This document shows, one piece after another, positions 1 to 5,826 of a stretch of 12,790 nucleotides of DNA. Each line of letters starts with the position of its first letter. Within the stretch, counting starts at the first letter, position 1. The position numbers and the translations under genes were made by a program. The notes beneath the pieces are model-generated. The model did not search any database. It was not told where the DNA came from and saw only the letters and a list, made by a program, of their open reading frames with translations. The stretch is from Deinococcus sp. GTDB taxonomy: Bacteria; Deinococcota; Deinococci; JACQHA01. The stretch covers positions 1-12,790 of the forward strand of contig JACQHA010000009.1 of the NCBI GenBank assembly GCA_016199255.1, given 5' to 3'.

Positions 1-1423
1 GCCACCACTGGCGGCGCACGCCGCGACCCAGGCGCTCGGCGAGAGTGCGGTAACGGGCAGCATGAACCCCATCGCCAGCATCAGGCGCCAGCTCTGCCAG
101 GAGTTGGAGGCCTTCCCAGGTATAGCAGGCAGTATCCAGTGCCTCTAAGAACTCAGCGGTCTCTGGCGACTCCACAATGCTCCGGCCGCCGGGGTATAGA
201 TCCTTGTCTGGATCGCACTCTTTGAGCAGGTAATCGAGCAATGCCTGGCGGCAAAGGGGATACATTTCCCTCAGGAACTGCTGGTCGCCGCTCCAGCGAT
301 AGGTGTGGTACACCGCTCTGGTAAAGAGGGCTGCCTCCACCGCGTTGCCTTCGTTGTACACCTGGCCGTTGGTGGCCAGCTCGTGCACCATGCGCCCGTT
401 GCCGTTCACCTGCTGGCTGGTTGTAGCCAGCAAGCGCAAGGTAGACTTGGCCAGCTCGAACTGCCCGGCGGCCACCATGGGCGGCACGGCGTACTCGCTG
501 TCGCAGCCAAACCACCAGGGGTATTCCGGAAGCCCAGCACCAGCGCCCTGCCCCAAGCCGTCTACTGTTCTGGCCAGCATCTGGAAATCCAGCTTGGCCC
601 AGAGAAAGGCCCGGTCCAATAGAGGGTCTGGGCTGTGTAAGACACAGGTATCGGCCAGGCGCTGGTAGTGGCGCTGCTTGGCACGGAAGAGCCGCCGGGA
701 CTGCTGCAATATGCGGCGATAGGTGACAATGGCGCGCTGCTGAGAATGGGTGGAACCAGCGATGGCGAACTTGAGTATGGCCTTGCCATTTGGCTGGAGG
801 GTGACGTGGTAGCTTAGCCGGCCACTGATCCCCTGGCCGGGCGCTGGCTCAGGGGTGGGCAGATCTCCTATGGCAGCCTCCGCTGGCTCCTGGTCGCTGC
901 CGCACATTACCTGCCAGGGATGGCCGCTATCCCAGGCGCAAATAGCCTTTAGCTCCGGGGAGTACATCGCCTGGTCTGCATGGTCAAAGAGCCCGGCGCG
1001 TTCTCCCAGCCAGGCGGGCTGCAGGTCAGTCCGCACCAGGAAGGTGGCAGTGAGCTGGCGCTTCCGGCCGCTCAGGTCTTTGAGAAGCAGTTCGACGCAG
1101 AGCCCCTCCAGGCCATCTGGCGCAAACTCCCATCGCTCCACCTCCAGGTCGGGGCGCTGGAAAAGCAACTGGCTGTAGCCCAGGCCAATGCGGTAGCGCA
1201 CGGCGTCGGTGAGCCACCAGACTTGATCATCTTCTGTAATGGCGAACCAGAATCCATCCAGGAGCTTAATAGGATGGTCCCACACGCCGCCCATCTCACC
1301 AGGCACGTGGCCGCCTATAGGTGGAAAGCCGCCGTGCTGGCTGCCAATCAAATACACCTGGTCGCCGCAAGTGGCGTAGAGATCATCTAGCTGGTGGGTC
1401 TTGTCCAGGTGAATGTCTTGCAC
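1..1423 (-). CDS. Glycoside hydrolase resembling amylo-alpha-1,6-glucosidase / glycogen-debranching protein (3' end outside window)
   Basis: The reading frame is open without a stop from the proposed GTG at 1423 down to base 1, giving about 474 residues; the C-terminus is off the left edge. Residues 1-60 contain TCGDQVYLIG and HVPGEMGGVWDHPIKLLDGF, a beta-rich N-terminal region. From about residue 260 it changes to a helical part typical of six-hairpin (alpha/alpha)6 glycosidases, including YPWWFGCDSEYAVP at 301-314 and, further on, NGNGRMVHELV and GQVYNEGNAVEAALF. These resemble bacterial amylo-1,6-glucosidase/debranching-type proteins, so the likely role is hydrolysis of an alpha-glucan or related oligosaccharide. 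No signal peptide is visible, suggesting a cytoplasmic enzyme acting on sugar brought in by the transporter at 2231-5765. The start is uncertain: an in-frame TAG lies at 1502-1504, there is no ATG, GTG or TTG between it and 1423, and the ribosome site is weak. The next in-frame ATG, at 1294, would remove the conserved HVPGE segment. The family call is from pattern memory; the exact substrate is not known. Confidence 0.68.
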   Translation of the reverse strand, partial: MQDIHLDKTHQLDDLYATCGDQVYLIGSQHGGFPPIGGHVPGEMGGVWDHPIKLLDGFWFAITEDDQVWWLTDAVRYRIGLGYSQLLFQRPDLEVERWEFAPDGLEGLCVELLLKDLSGRKRQLTATFLVRTDLQPAWLGERAGLFDHADQAMYSPELKAICAWDSGHPWQVMCGSDQEPAEAAIGDLPTPEPAPGQGISGRLSYHVTLQPNGKAILKFAIAGSTHSQQRAIVTYRRILQQSRRLFRAKQRHYQRLADTCVLHSPDPLLDRAFLWAKLDFQMLARTVDGLGQGAGAGLPEYPWWFGCDSEYAVPPMVAAGQFELAKSTLRLLATTSQQVNGNGRMVHELATNGQVYNEGNAVEAALFTRAVYHTYRWSGDQQFLREMYPLCRQALLDYLLKECDPDKDLYPGGRSIVESPETAEFLEALDTACYTWEGLQLLAELAPDAGDGVHAARYRTLAERLGRGVRRQWW

Positions 1424-1431
1424 AGGGCCTA

Positions 1432-1469
1432 TGGTAGTGCACCTGAGCCCGTACTGTAGTGGTAGTGCA
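1432..1469. repeat. Pair of 10-bp direct repeats upstream of the hydrolase gene
   Basis: TGGTAGTGCA occurs at 1432-1441 and again at 1460-1469, start to start 28 bases. On the minus strand this is TGCACTACCA, and the second copy ends 9 bases before the proposed GTG start. Two identical sites in a 98-base gap could be a regulator binding site, but with no spacing near a whole number of helical turns known to be required and no partner regulator visible, this is only a suggestion. Confidence 0.35.
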
Positions 1470-1521
1470 TTAGAGTCTATGAGATGAAGATCGTGTCGTG
1501 GCTAGTTGGGTAAGCTTCTCT

Positions 1522-1866
1522 CTAGATGCCCGGTCGGCCGCGCTCCTCCTGCTCCAGCCGCTCAGCCACCCAGAGCTTGATCAGTGTCTGATACCCAATC
1601 CCCCGCCGCTCGGCAATGGCTTTGATGCGGGCCAACACATCCTCGCTCAGGCGGATGGCAGTGAGTCTGGCGCGCTGGCGGGCCCGGCCTTGAATTTGCT
1701 GGCGCAGTTCTGGAGTCAGCTCTATCTCAACCTTGGAGAGTTTGGCAACTAGTTCATCGCTCAGATAGTGGGTAGCCCAGAACTCGGCCTCCTCCGCTTC
1801 GCTGGCGAACTGGGGGACCTCCGCTAGCCTATGCACAGGCTGCATCTGGCTCCGCGTCCGTCTCAT
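1522..1866 (-). CDS. brnA: BrnA/CopG-type antitoxin of a type II toxin-antitoxin pair
   Basis: This 114-residue protein has the two-part form of CopG/BrnA antitoxins. The N-terminal third (about 15-40) contains VPQFASEAEEAEFWATHYL, the acidic segment with an FW pair found in antitoxins that pair with BrnT toxins. The C-terminal part (about 68-107) reads RLTAIRLSEDVLARIKAIAERRGIGYQTLIKLWVAERL in outline, a ribbon-helix-helix DNA-binding fold. Known function: neutralise the toxin by direct binding and repress the shared promoter. The gene overlaps the toxin gene by 4 bases (ATGA at 1863-1866), so translation is probably coupled; AGGGA just upstream, inside the toxin gene, may serve as ribosome site. 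Family confidence is high; the exact antitoxin subfamily name is less certain. Confidence 0.82.
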   Translation of the reverse strand: MRRTRSQMQPVHRLAEVPQFASEAEEAEFWATHYLSDELVAKLSKVEIELTPELRQQIQGRARQRARLTAIRLSEDVLARIKAIAERRGIGYQTLIKLWVAERLEQEERGRPGI

Positions 1867-2138
1867 GTTCCCTGCCGCCTATACCGCCGCCGCTCGTGGT
1901 GTTCCATCTCCCGGGCGGTGATCACCCGTACCAGCCGTCCAGGCTTGATAACGAAGAAGATCGAGAGCAGTCGGCCCGCCAAAGTCCGGCCCAGAGCGTT
2001 GTATTTACTGTCCAGGGCCTTCGCAAATAAGTGCCGATCTGCGAACATCTCCTCACACTCCTCTGGGGTCACCTGGTGGCGGGCAATATGTGCGACATTT
2101 GCCTCGTCCCACTCGAAGCCCGTAACCCGGAACCCCAT
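1863..2138 (-). CDS. brnT: BrnT-type ribonuclease toxin
   Basis: With a start at the ATG at 2138 the product is 91 residues, the normal size for BrnT (COG2929/DUF497). It opens with MGFRVTGFEWDEANVAHIAR, matching the family's FEWDE...N..KH start. VTPEECEEMFAD, GRLLSIFFVIK and VRVITAREMEHHERRRY follow, the last being the family's I(S/T)AR...ER..Y end. BrnT toxins are RelE-fold ribonucleases that stop translation until bound by the antitoxin. The frame is open further up to an ATG at 2213, but those 25 extra codons (SRHPSSPAPVDRCFYKVY) lie across a promoter and a stem-loop and match nothing in the family, so I chose 2138. No Shine-Dalgarno sequence precedes 2138; the message is probably leaderless. 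Toxin before antitoxin is the usual brnTA order. It sits between a sugar transporter and a glycosidase with no evident functional link. Confidence 0.85.
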   Translation of the reverse strand: MGFRVTGFEWDEANVAHIARHQVTPEECEEMFADRHLFAKALDSKYNALGRTLAGRLLSIFFVIKPGRLVRVITAREMEHHERRRYRRQGT

Positions 2139-2147
2139 TCGCCATCT

Positions 2148-2176
2148 AGTATATACTTTGTAGAAACACCTGTCGA
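2148..2176 (-). promoter_or_regulatory. Promoter of the toxin-antitoxin pair
   Basis: On the minus strand TCGACA (2176-2171, 5 of 6 to TTGACA) is followed by exactly 17 bases and TATACT (2153-2148, 5 of 6 to TATAAT). Transcription would begin near 2141, about three bases before the ATG at 2138. The -10 lies in the perfect 10-bp palindrome AGTATATACT (2148-2157), a reasonable site for autorepression by the ribbon-helix-helix antitoxin. Confidence 0.6.
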
Positions 2177-2193
2177 CTGGTGCGGGGGAGGAT

Positions 2194-2236
2194 GGGTGAC
2201 GCGAGAGGCGCATCCGCTAACGGATCGTTGTCACCC
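2194..2236 (-). terminator. Nested stem-loop at the end of the transporter genes
   Basis: An outer perfect 7-bp pairing GGGTGAC (2194-2200) with GTCACCC (2230-2236) encloses a 5-bp hairpin, ATCCG (2212-2216) and CGGAT (2221-2225), loop of 4. The outer stem includes the stop codon of permease 2. There is no T-run, so this may be a Rho-type or mRNA-protecting structure rather than an intrinsic terminator. Confidence 0.4.
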
Positions 2237-3145
2237 CTTCAGGCCGCTCAGCGACACGCCCTCGATGAAGTAGCGCTGGAAAACCAGGAAGATGATGATA
2301 ATCGGCAGGGCGCTCATAATCGAGCCTGCCAGGATCAAGTCAGCTCGCCCCGCTACGTTGCCGTAAATGCGGTTGAACCGGTCCAGCCCGAGTGGCAATG
2401 TGAACAGCTCTTGGTGCCTGAGCAGCACTGTGGGCCAGAAGAAAGCATTCCAGAACCCCTGGAAATTCAGGATGGTGAGCGCCCCCAGCGCTGGTTTCGA
2501 CAGGGGGATGATGATCCGGGTGAAAGTTTGCAGCCGGCTGGCGCCGTCAATCACCGCTGCCTCCTCCAGCTCCTTGGGCAGGGACTTCAGGAACTGGGTC
2601 ATCAAGAAGACGCCTGCTGGTGTCACCAGCTCTACCAGCGCCAGGCCAATGTAGGTGTTCACCAGCCTCATGCGGCTCAGCAGGATGTAGTTGGAGATGA
2701 ACGTCACCTGCGAGGGGACCATCATGACGAATAGGGTCAGGTAAAACAGGAAGTTCTTCAATGGGAAATTCAGCCTGGCAAAGGCGTAGCCAGCCATGGC
2801 GGAAAACAAAACCACCGAAGCGGTCTTCACTGCCGCCACCAGTAGGGTATTGCGCACCCAAAGGGGGAAGAGTGGCACACCGGTGTTAGTCTTGCTTAGG
2901 GTCCAGGCTTCCAGATAATTCTCCGGGTGCCAGGTGCTGGGCAACAGCTTGGGCGGCCACTCGGTGGGGTTGTCCTTGAACGAGCTGATGGCGGCGTGGG
3001 TGAATGGCGCAATCATGAGGAAAGTGAGTACCAGCACCAGGAGGTACGCCAGCGCCAGGATGCCAATACGGCGCCGTACTCGCTCCCGCCGGGTCTCGGC
3101 AGCCTGGAGCAGCATATCTGCTGTGGCTCTCATGGTCTCGGCCAT
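2231..3145 (-). CDS. Carbohydrate ABC transporter permease, MalG type (CUT1)
   Basis: This 304-residue membrane protein has the usual length and plan of the second permease of CUT1 sugar importers. Hydrophobic spans appear at about 28-48, 98-120, 131-155, 163-182, 219-236 and 270-290. The cytoplasmic EAA loop, which docks to the ATPase, is at 194-218 (EEAAVIDGASRLQTFTRIIIPLSKP in outline), and the C-terminus YFIEGVSLSGLKG is the typical MalG-type end. The start at 3145 is backed by AGGAGG 3-4 bases upstream, which overlaps the TAG stop of permease 1, so the two are translationally coupled. It would form a heterodimer channel with that protein, fed by the binding protein at 4470-5765. No ATPase gene is in the window. 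The substrate cannot be read from the sequence, but the neighbouring hydrolase suggests an alpha-glucoside or glucan oligosaccharide. Confidence 0.93.
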   Translation of the reverse strand: MAETMRATADMLLQAAETRRERVRRRIGILALAYLLVLVLTFLMIAPFTHAAISSFKDNPTEWPPKLLPSTWHPENYLEAWTLSKTNTGVPLFPLWVRNTLLVAAVKTASVVLFSAMAGYAFARLNFPLKNFLFYLTLFVMMVPSQVTFISNYILLSRMRLVNTYIGLALVELVTPAGVFLMTQFLKSLPKELEEAAVIDGASRLQTFTRIIIPLSKPALGALTILNFQGFWNAFFWPTVLLRHQELFTLPLGLDRFNRIYGNVAGRADLILAGSIMSALPIIIIFLVFQRYFIEGVSLSGLKG

Positions 3146-3153
3146 AGACCCTC

Positions 3154-4410
3154 CTAGTACTGGACCTCCACGTCAATGACCCGGCGCTGGATATAGACAA
3201 TGAAAAAAATCACCGCCGCCAGCACCACCGCCCCCGCAGCGGCGAACCCCATCTGGATCCTGGTACCTCCGTAGCCCAGGGCGTTCTGATAGATGAAGTA
3301 GGCCAGGGTGATCAAGTAGCGGATAGGGGTGTTGGCGCCTACGACGGCAATCTGATCGAACACCTGCATGGTGCCAATGGATCCCAGGGTCACTACCAGG
3401 AAGATCACTGGGCGCAAGATCGGCACGGTAATGTACCAGAACCTTTGGTTTTCATCGGCGCCATCAATGGAGGCTGCCTCGTACAGGCTGCGCGGCACAC
3501 CCTGCAGCGCTGCCAAGAACATGATCATGAACGTAGGGCCAGTGGTCCAGATGTTCTGGAGCATAATCGTCCAAAGTACAGTCCTTGGGTCTGAGTACCA
3601 GCTGATTTCTAATCGGCCAGGCAGTGGGTCAAGAAGGTTCCCGCCGCGCAACGTCAGCACTAGCCCCACAGTGGCGCTGAGCAAGAGCGCAGGCGGGTCC
3701 CAGAGCTGTAATGCCCGCCCCCGGCTGGCCAGAAGGCGGCTCAGTAGGTACAGCACCCCAGTGCTGGCTACTAGCCCTGCCAGGGGATTGGCGCCAGCCC
3801 AGGCCAGCGTCTGGAGCTGCTCTAGCGCGTTTGCCCCCAGGATGATCAGCAGAGCTGTGGCACCAGCGTAGAGGACCAGTAATGGGTCCAGTAGTTCTGT
3901 GGGTCGGCCCGCCCGGCGCCGGGACCATACCAGGCTAGTGTACGCCACCCCTGCCAACACCAGGGCAGCGCCGATTTGAGGCAGGTGTTGATACAGCGGC
4001 GTCACGAGGAAGTTCACTATCCCGGTGCGGCTAAAGAGCCACAGGAAGATCAAAGTGATCACCACTGAAGAGGTGATGGACGGCAGGTAGAAAGCGGTGC
4101 GGAAGAATGGCCGGGCACGGGTGAGCTGGTGCAAGACAAATGCCAGCAGTAGGGCGAAGATGGTCTGGACGGTGGTCACTACTGCGGCATAGAGGAAGGT
4201 GTGTTTCACTGCCAAGATGAAATCCCGATGGTTGAACAGGCGTTGATAGTTCCGTAATCCCACCCAGTTTGGGTCTCTGAACAGGTCAAAATCGGTGAAG
4301 CTAAAGTAGAAGGCTCTGACGAAGGCGAACATGAAGAACACCGCCAGGAACACAAGCCACGGCGACAGGAACAGATATCCTGCCAGTGCTTCTCTAGTTC
4401 GGTACTTCAC
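3154..4410 (-). CDS. Carbohydrate ABC transporter permease, MalF type, with a large central insertion
   Basis: The product has 418 residues, against about 290-310 for ordinary CUT1 permeases of this type. Residues 1-139 look normal: spans at about 12-35, 69-95 and 106-127 and the segment RTAFYLPSITSSVV. From about 140 to 267 there is an extra stretch with four hydrophobic segments (about 144-162, 173-192, 208-226, 239-255) separated by short charged turns. The standard protein then resumes with DPRTVLWTIMLQNIWTTGP (274-292), the EAA loop LYEAASIDGA (309-318) and VP.LRPVIFLV, and ends with a final span at about 390-408. An even number of added spans keeps the EAA loop in the cytoplasm. The start is GTG at 4410, preceded by GAGAGG; there is no better upstream start. 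It pairs with permease 2, 8 bases downstream. The insertion is in frame with no stop or frameshift, so the gene looks intact. Confidence 0.92.
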   Translation of the reverse strand: MKYRTREALAGYLFLSPWLVFLAVFFMFAFVRAFYFSFTDFDLFRDPNWVGLRNYQRLFNHRDFILAVKHTFLYAAVVTTVQTIFALLLAFVLHQLTRARPFFRTAFYLPSITSSVVITLIFLWLFSRTGIVNFLVTPLYQHLPQIGAALVLAGVAYTSLVWSRRRAGRPTELLDPLLVLYAGATALLIILGANALEQLQTLAWAGANPLAGLVASTGVLYLLSRLLASRGRALQLWDPPALLLSATVGLVLTLRGGNLLDPLPGRLEISWYSDPRTVLWTIMLQNIWTTGPTFMIMFLAALQGVPRSLYEAASIDGADENQRFWYITVPILRPVIFLVVTLGSIGTMQVFDQIAVVGANTPIRYLITLAYFIYQNALGYGGTRIQMGFAAAGAVVLAAVIFFIVYIQRRVIDVEVQY

Positions 4411-4415
4411 GGCCC

Positions 4416-4455
4416 CTCTCAGTAGAGAGGGAGGTGGGCCCTAGCCCACCTCCCT
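4416..4455 (-). promoter_or_regulatory. Strong intergenic hairpin between binding-protein and permease genes
   Basis: AGGGAGGTGGGC (4428-4439) pairs perfectly with GCCCACCTCCCT (4444-4455), a 12-bp stem with a 4-base loop. A second small inverted repeat, CTCTC (4416-4420) and GAGAG (4425-4429), overlaps its foot and includes the GAGAGG ribosome site of the permease 1 gene on the minus strand. No T-run follows, so read-through is expected. Such hairpins after a binding-protein gene commonly protect its 3' end and keep it more abundant than the permeases. Differential expression is inferred. Confidence 0.6.
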
Positions 4456-4469
4456 GCAAGACGCCCTAC

Positions 4470-5765
4470 TTACTGAAGCAACCCGGCGTCGCGGAGTGCC
4501 TCATTCACTCGCTCCGCTGCCTGGCTCAACGCTGTAGCAGGATCGGCACCCTGCTGCAGCGCTTCGGTGAGCGCCTGGTCGATCTCGTTCTTATAGGTAC
4601 CGCCCAGGCCGGGGAAGGAGAAGGGGTGAGCGCCCTGAGCACCTTCGAACACTGTACGGTTGGCCCTCGCTGCAGGAGTATCCTGGCTAAAGTAAGGGCT
4701 GTTCAGCAGTGCTGTCCGGGCTGGAATGGCCAGGCCGGTGTTCAGCTGGAACTCCAGCGCTGGCAGGCTGCTGATAGCCTGGATCACCTGGAACGCCAGC
4801 TCAGGGTAAGGGCTCTGGGCATTAATGGCATAACCTACGGTGAAGAGTAGGTTGGAGCGCTGGCCAGTCACCGGATCGAGGGGCAGCAGGGTTGTGCCGT
4901 AGTTAAGATCTGGCGCGTCGCTCGCCAGAGCTCCTAGAAGCCATGCACCTTCCAGGGCAATAGCGCTGCGTCTGTTGATAAAGCAGCCACCAGTCCAGCC
5001 ACCGCACTCAGAGACGAAGATCCCGGCCTCGGAGCTGGCCAGATCCTGCCAGAACTGGAGAGCGCGGACGCCGCCCTCACTGGCGATAGCCGAGGTGCCA
5101 TCGGGATTAAACAGGCTGAACTGCCCAGTGGCGTAGGCGAAGGGGCCCCAGCGGGCGAAGTCGAGCTGCACCGGGAAGCCGTGGATGTCGTTGGACGGGT
5201 CATCATCGCTGAGGCCCTGGGTGACTGCCTTCACCTTAGCGGCGAAGTCATCCCAGGTGTCGTCGGCGTCGGGGACGTCAACTCCAGCGCGGGCGAAGGC
5301 GTCAATGTTGTAATACAGCGCCAGGGCATTAAAGTCCTTCACAATCGCCAGGATGTTTCCATCGACGGTGAAGGCGTCTACCAGGCTGGGGATGAAGTTC
5401 TCGATATCGAACCCGGTGCGCTGGATCAGGTCGTTGAGCGGCAGCACCTGGCCGGTGGCCACATAGCGCGGGACCTCAAAGATGTCCAGGTAGAAAATGT
5501 CCGCCGCGGTGCCAGCCGCCAGATCGGCGATCACGGCGTTGGTGATGTCCGCTGTGGGTTCCCCCACCACCTGGACCGGCTCGCCGTTGGGGCCAGTCAA
5601 GTTCAGCGGGTCTACGAACATGCTAATGAGCTGGGCGATGATGCTGGTGTTGAAGGGGTTGTCTTGGTGTGCCAAACGGATCGTGATGGTGCCGCCTTGG
5701 GTGCTGCCCAGGGCGCTCAGCCCCAGCAGCAGGACGAGGAACAGACCAAGGGTGACTTTCCGCAT
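4470..5765 (-). CDS. Sugar ABC transporter substrate-binding protein (CUT1, MalE-like)
   Basis: The 431-residue protein starts with a signal peptide: MRKV, a hydrophobic core LGLFLVLLLGLSALG (6-20), then STQGG. There is no cysteine, so it should be cut by signal peptidase I and released, not lipid-anchored as in many Gram-positive and Chloroflexota homologues. The mature part has the cluster B binding-protein pattern: TITIRLAHQDNPF, AADIFYLDIFEVPRYVATGQVLPLNDL (88-113), LALYYNIDAFARAGVDVPDADDTWDDFAAKVKAVT (148-182), ALEGAWLLGAL (270-280) and a helical C-terminus. Only two cysteines occur, C254 and C261 (CGGWTGGC), likely a disulphide. The start is fixed by AAGGAGGT four bases before ATG. It lies 61 bases after lacI, with its own promoter, and is followed by two permease genes. 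It should capture an oligosaccharide in the periplasm and hand it to the permeases. The ligand is not known. Confidence 0.93.
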   Translation of the reverse strand: MRKVTLGLFLVLLLGLSALGSTQGGTITIRLAHQDNPFNTSIIAQLISMFVDPLNLTGPNGEPVQVVGEPTADITNAVIADLAAGTAADIFYLDIFEVPRYVATGQVLPLNDLIQRTGFDIENFIPSLVDAFTVDGNILAIVKDFNALALYYNIDAFARAGVDVPDADDTWDDFAAKVKAVTQGLSDDDPSNDIHGFPVQLDFARWGPFAYATGQFSLFNPDGTSAIASEGGVRALQFWQDLASSEAGIFVSECGGWTGGCFINRRSAIALEGAWLLGALASDAPDLNYGTTLLPLDPVTGQRSNLLFTVGYAINAQSPYPELAFQVIQAISSLPALEFQLNTGLAIPARTALLNSPYFSQDTPAARANRTVFEGAQGAHPFSFPGLGGTYKNEIDQALTEALQQGADPATALSQAAERVNEALRDAGLLQ

Positions 5766-5767
5766 GA

Positions 5768-5824
5768 TTACCTCCTTGAGTTCCGTTGCAGTTGATTATA
5801 GAGGCAGATAATTCTTCCTGGCAC
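5768..5824 (-). CDS. Possible 18-codon leader ORF between lacI and the binding-protein gene
   Basis: A GTG at 5824 starts two bases after the lacI stop and opens an 18-codon frame (MPGRIICLYNQLQRNSRR if GTG is read as Met), closed by TAA at 5768-5770. A full ribosome site, AAGGAGGTGA, is formed by the last two lacI codons and its stop, 5 bases from the GTG. Its own stop overlaps the next ribosome site, 2 bases before the binding-protein ATG. It would be read only from transcripts entering from lacI, since the downstream promoter lies inside it. It may be chance; no family is recognised. Confidence 0.25.
   Translation of the reverse strand: MPGRIICLYNQLQRNSRR
5795..5824 (-). promoter_or_regulatory. 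Promoter for the binding-protein gene
   Basis: A perfect TATAAT lies at 5800-5795 on the minus strand, with GTGCCA (5824-5819, 4 of 6 to TTGACA) 18 bases upstream. Transcription would start near 5788, leaving a leader of about 22 bases that carries AAGGAGGT. No AACCGGTT operator is found here, so control by the LacI protein at this promoter is not apparent. Confidence 0.55.
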
Positions 5825-5826
5825 TC

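Noticed and set aside
1..1423. Possible broken glycosidase gene, since only short open frames seem to lie there
   Set aside because: Reading the minus strand codon by codon over most of the region, and checking that the frame phase at both ends agrees, gave one uninterrupted frame running off the edge.
1432..1510. tRNA-like stretch containing GTGGTAGTGCA, reminiscent of a D-arm
   Set aside because: No T-arm GGTTCGA-type sequence, no matching acceptor stem and no anticodon arm of the right size could be found.
2139..2213. Longer toxin form starting at the ATG at 2213
   Set aside because: The extra 25 residues match nothing in the BrnT family, have no ribosome site and lie across a promoter and a stem-loop.
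3368..3871. 167-codon plus-strand open frame opposite permease 1
   Set aside because: It is a shadow of the permease gene with no family features; composition is typical of an antisense frame in G+C-rich DNA.
5181..5795. 204-codon plus-strand open frame opposite the binding-protein gene
   Set aside because: It is the complement of a clear binding-protein gene, has no ribosome site and no recognisable motif.
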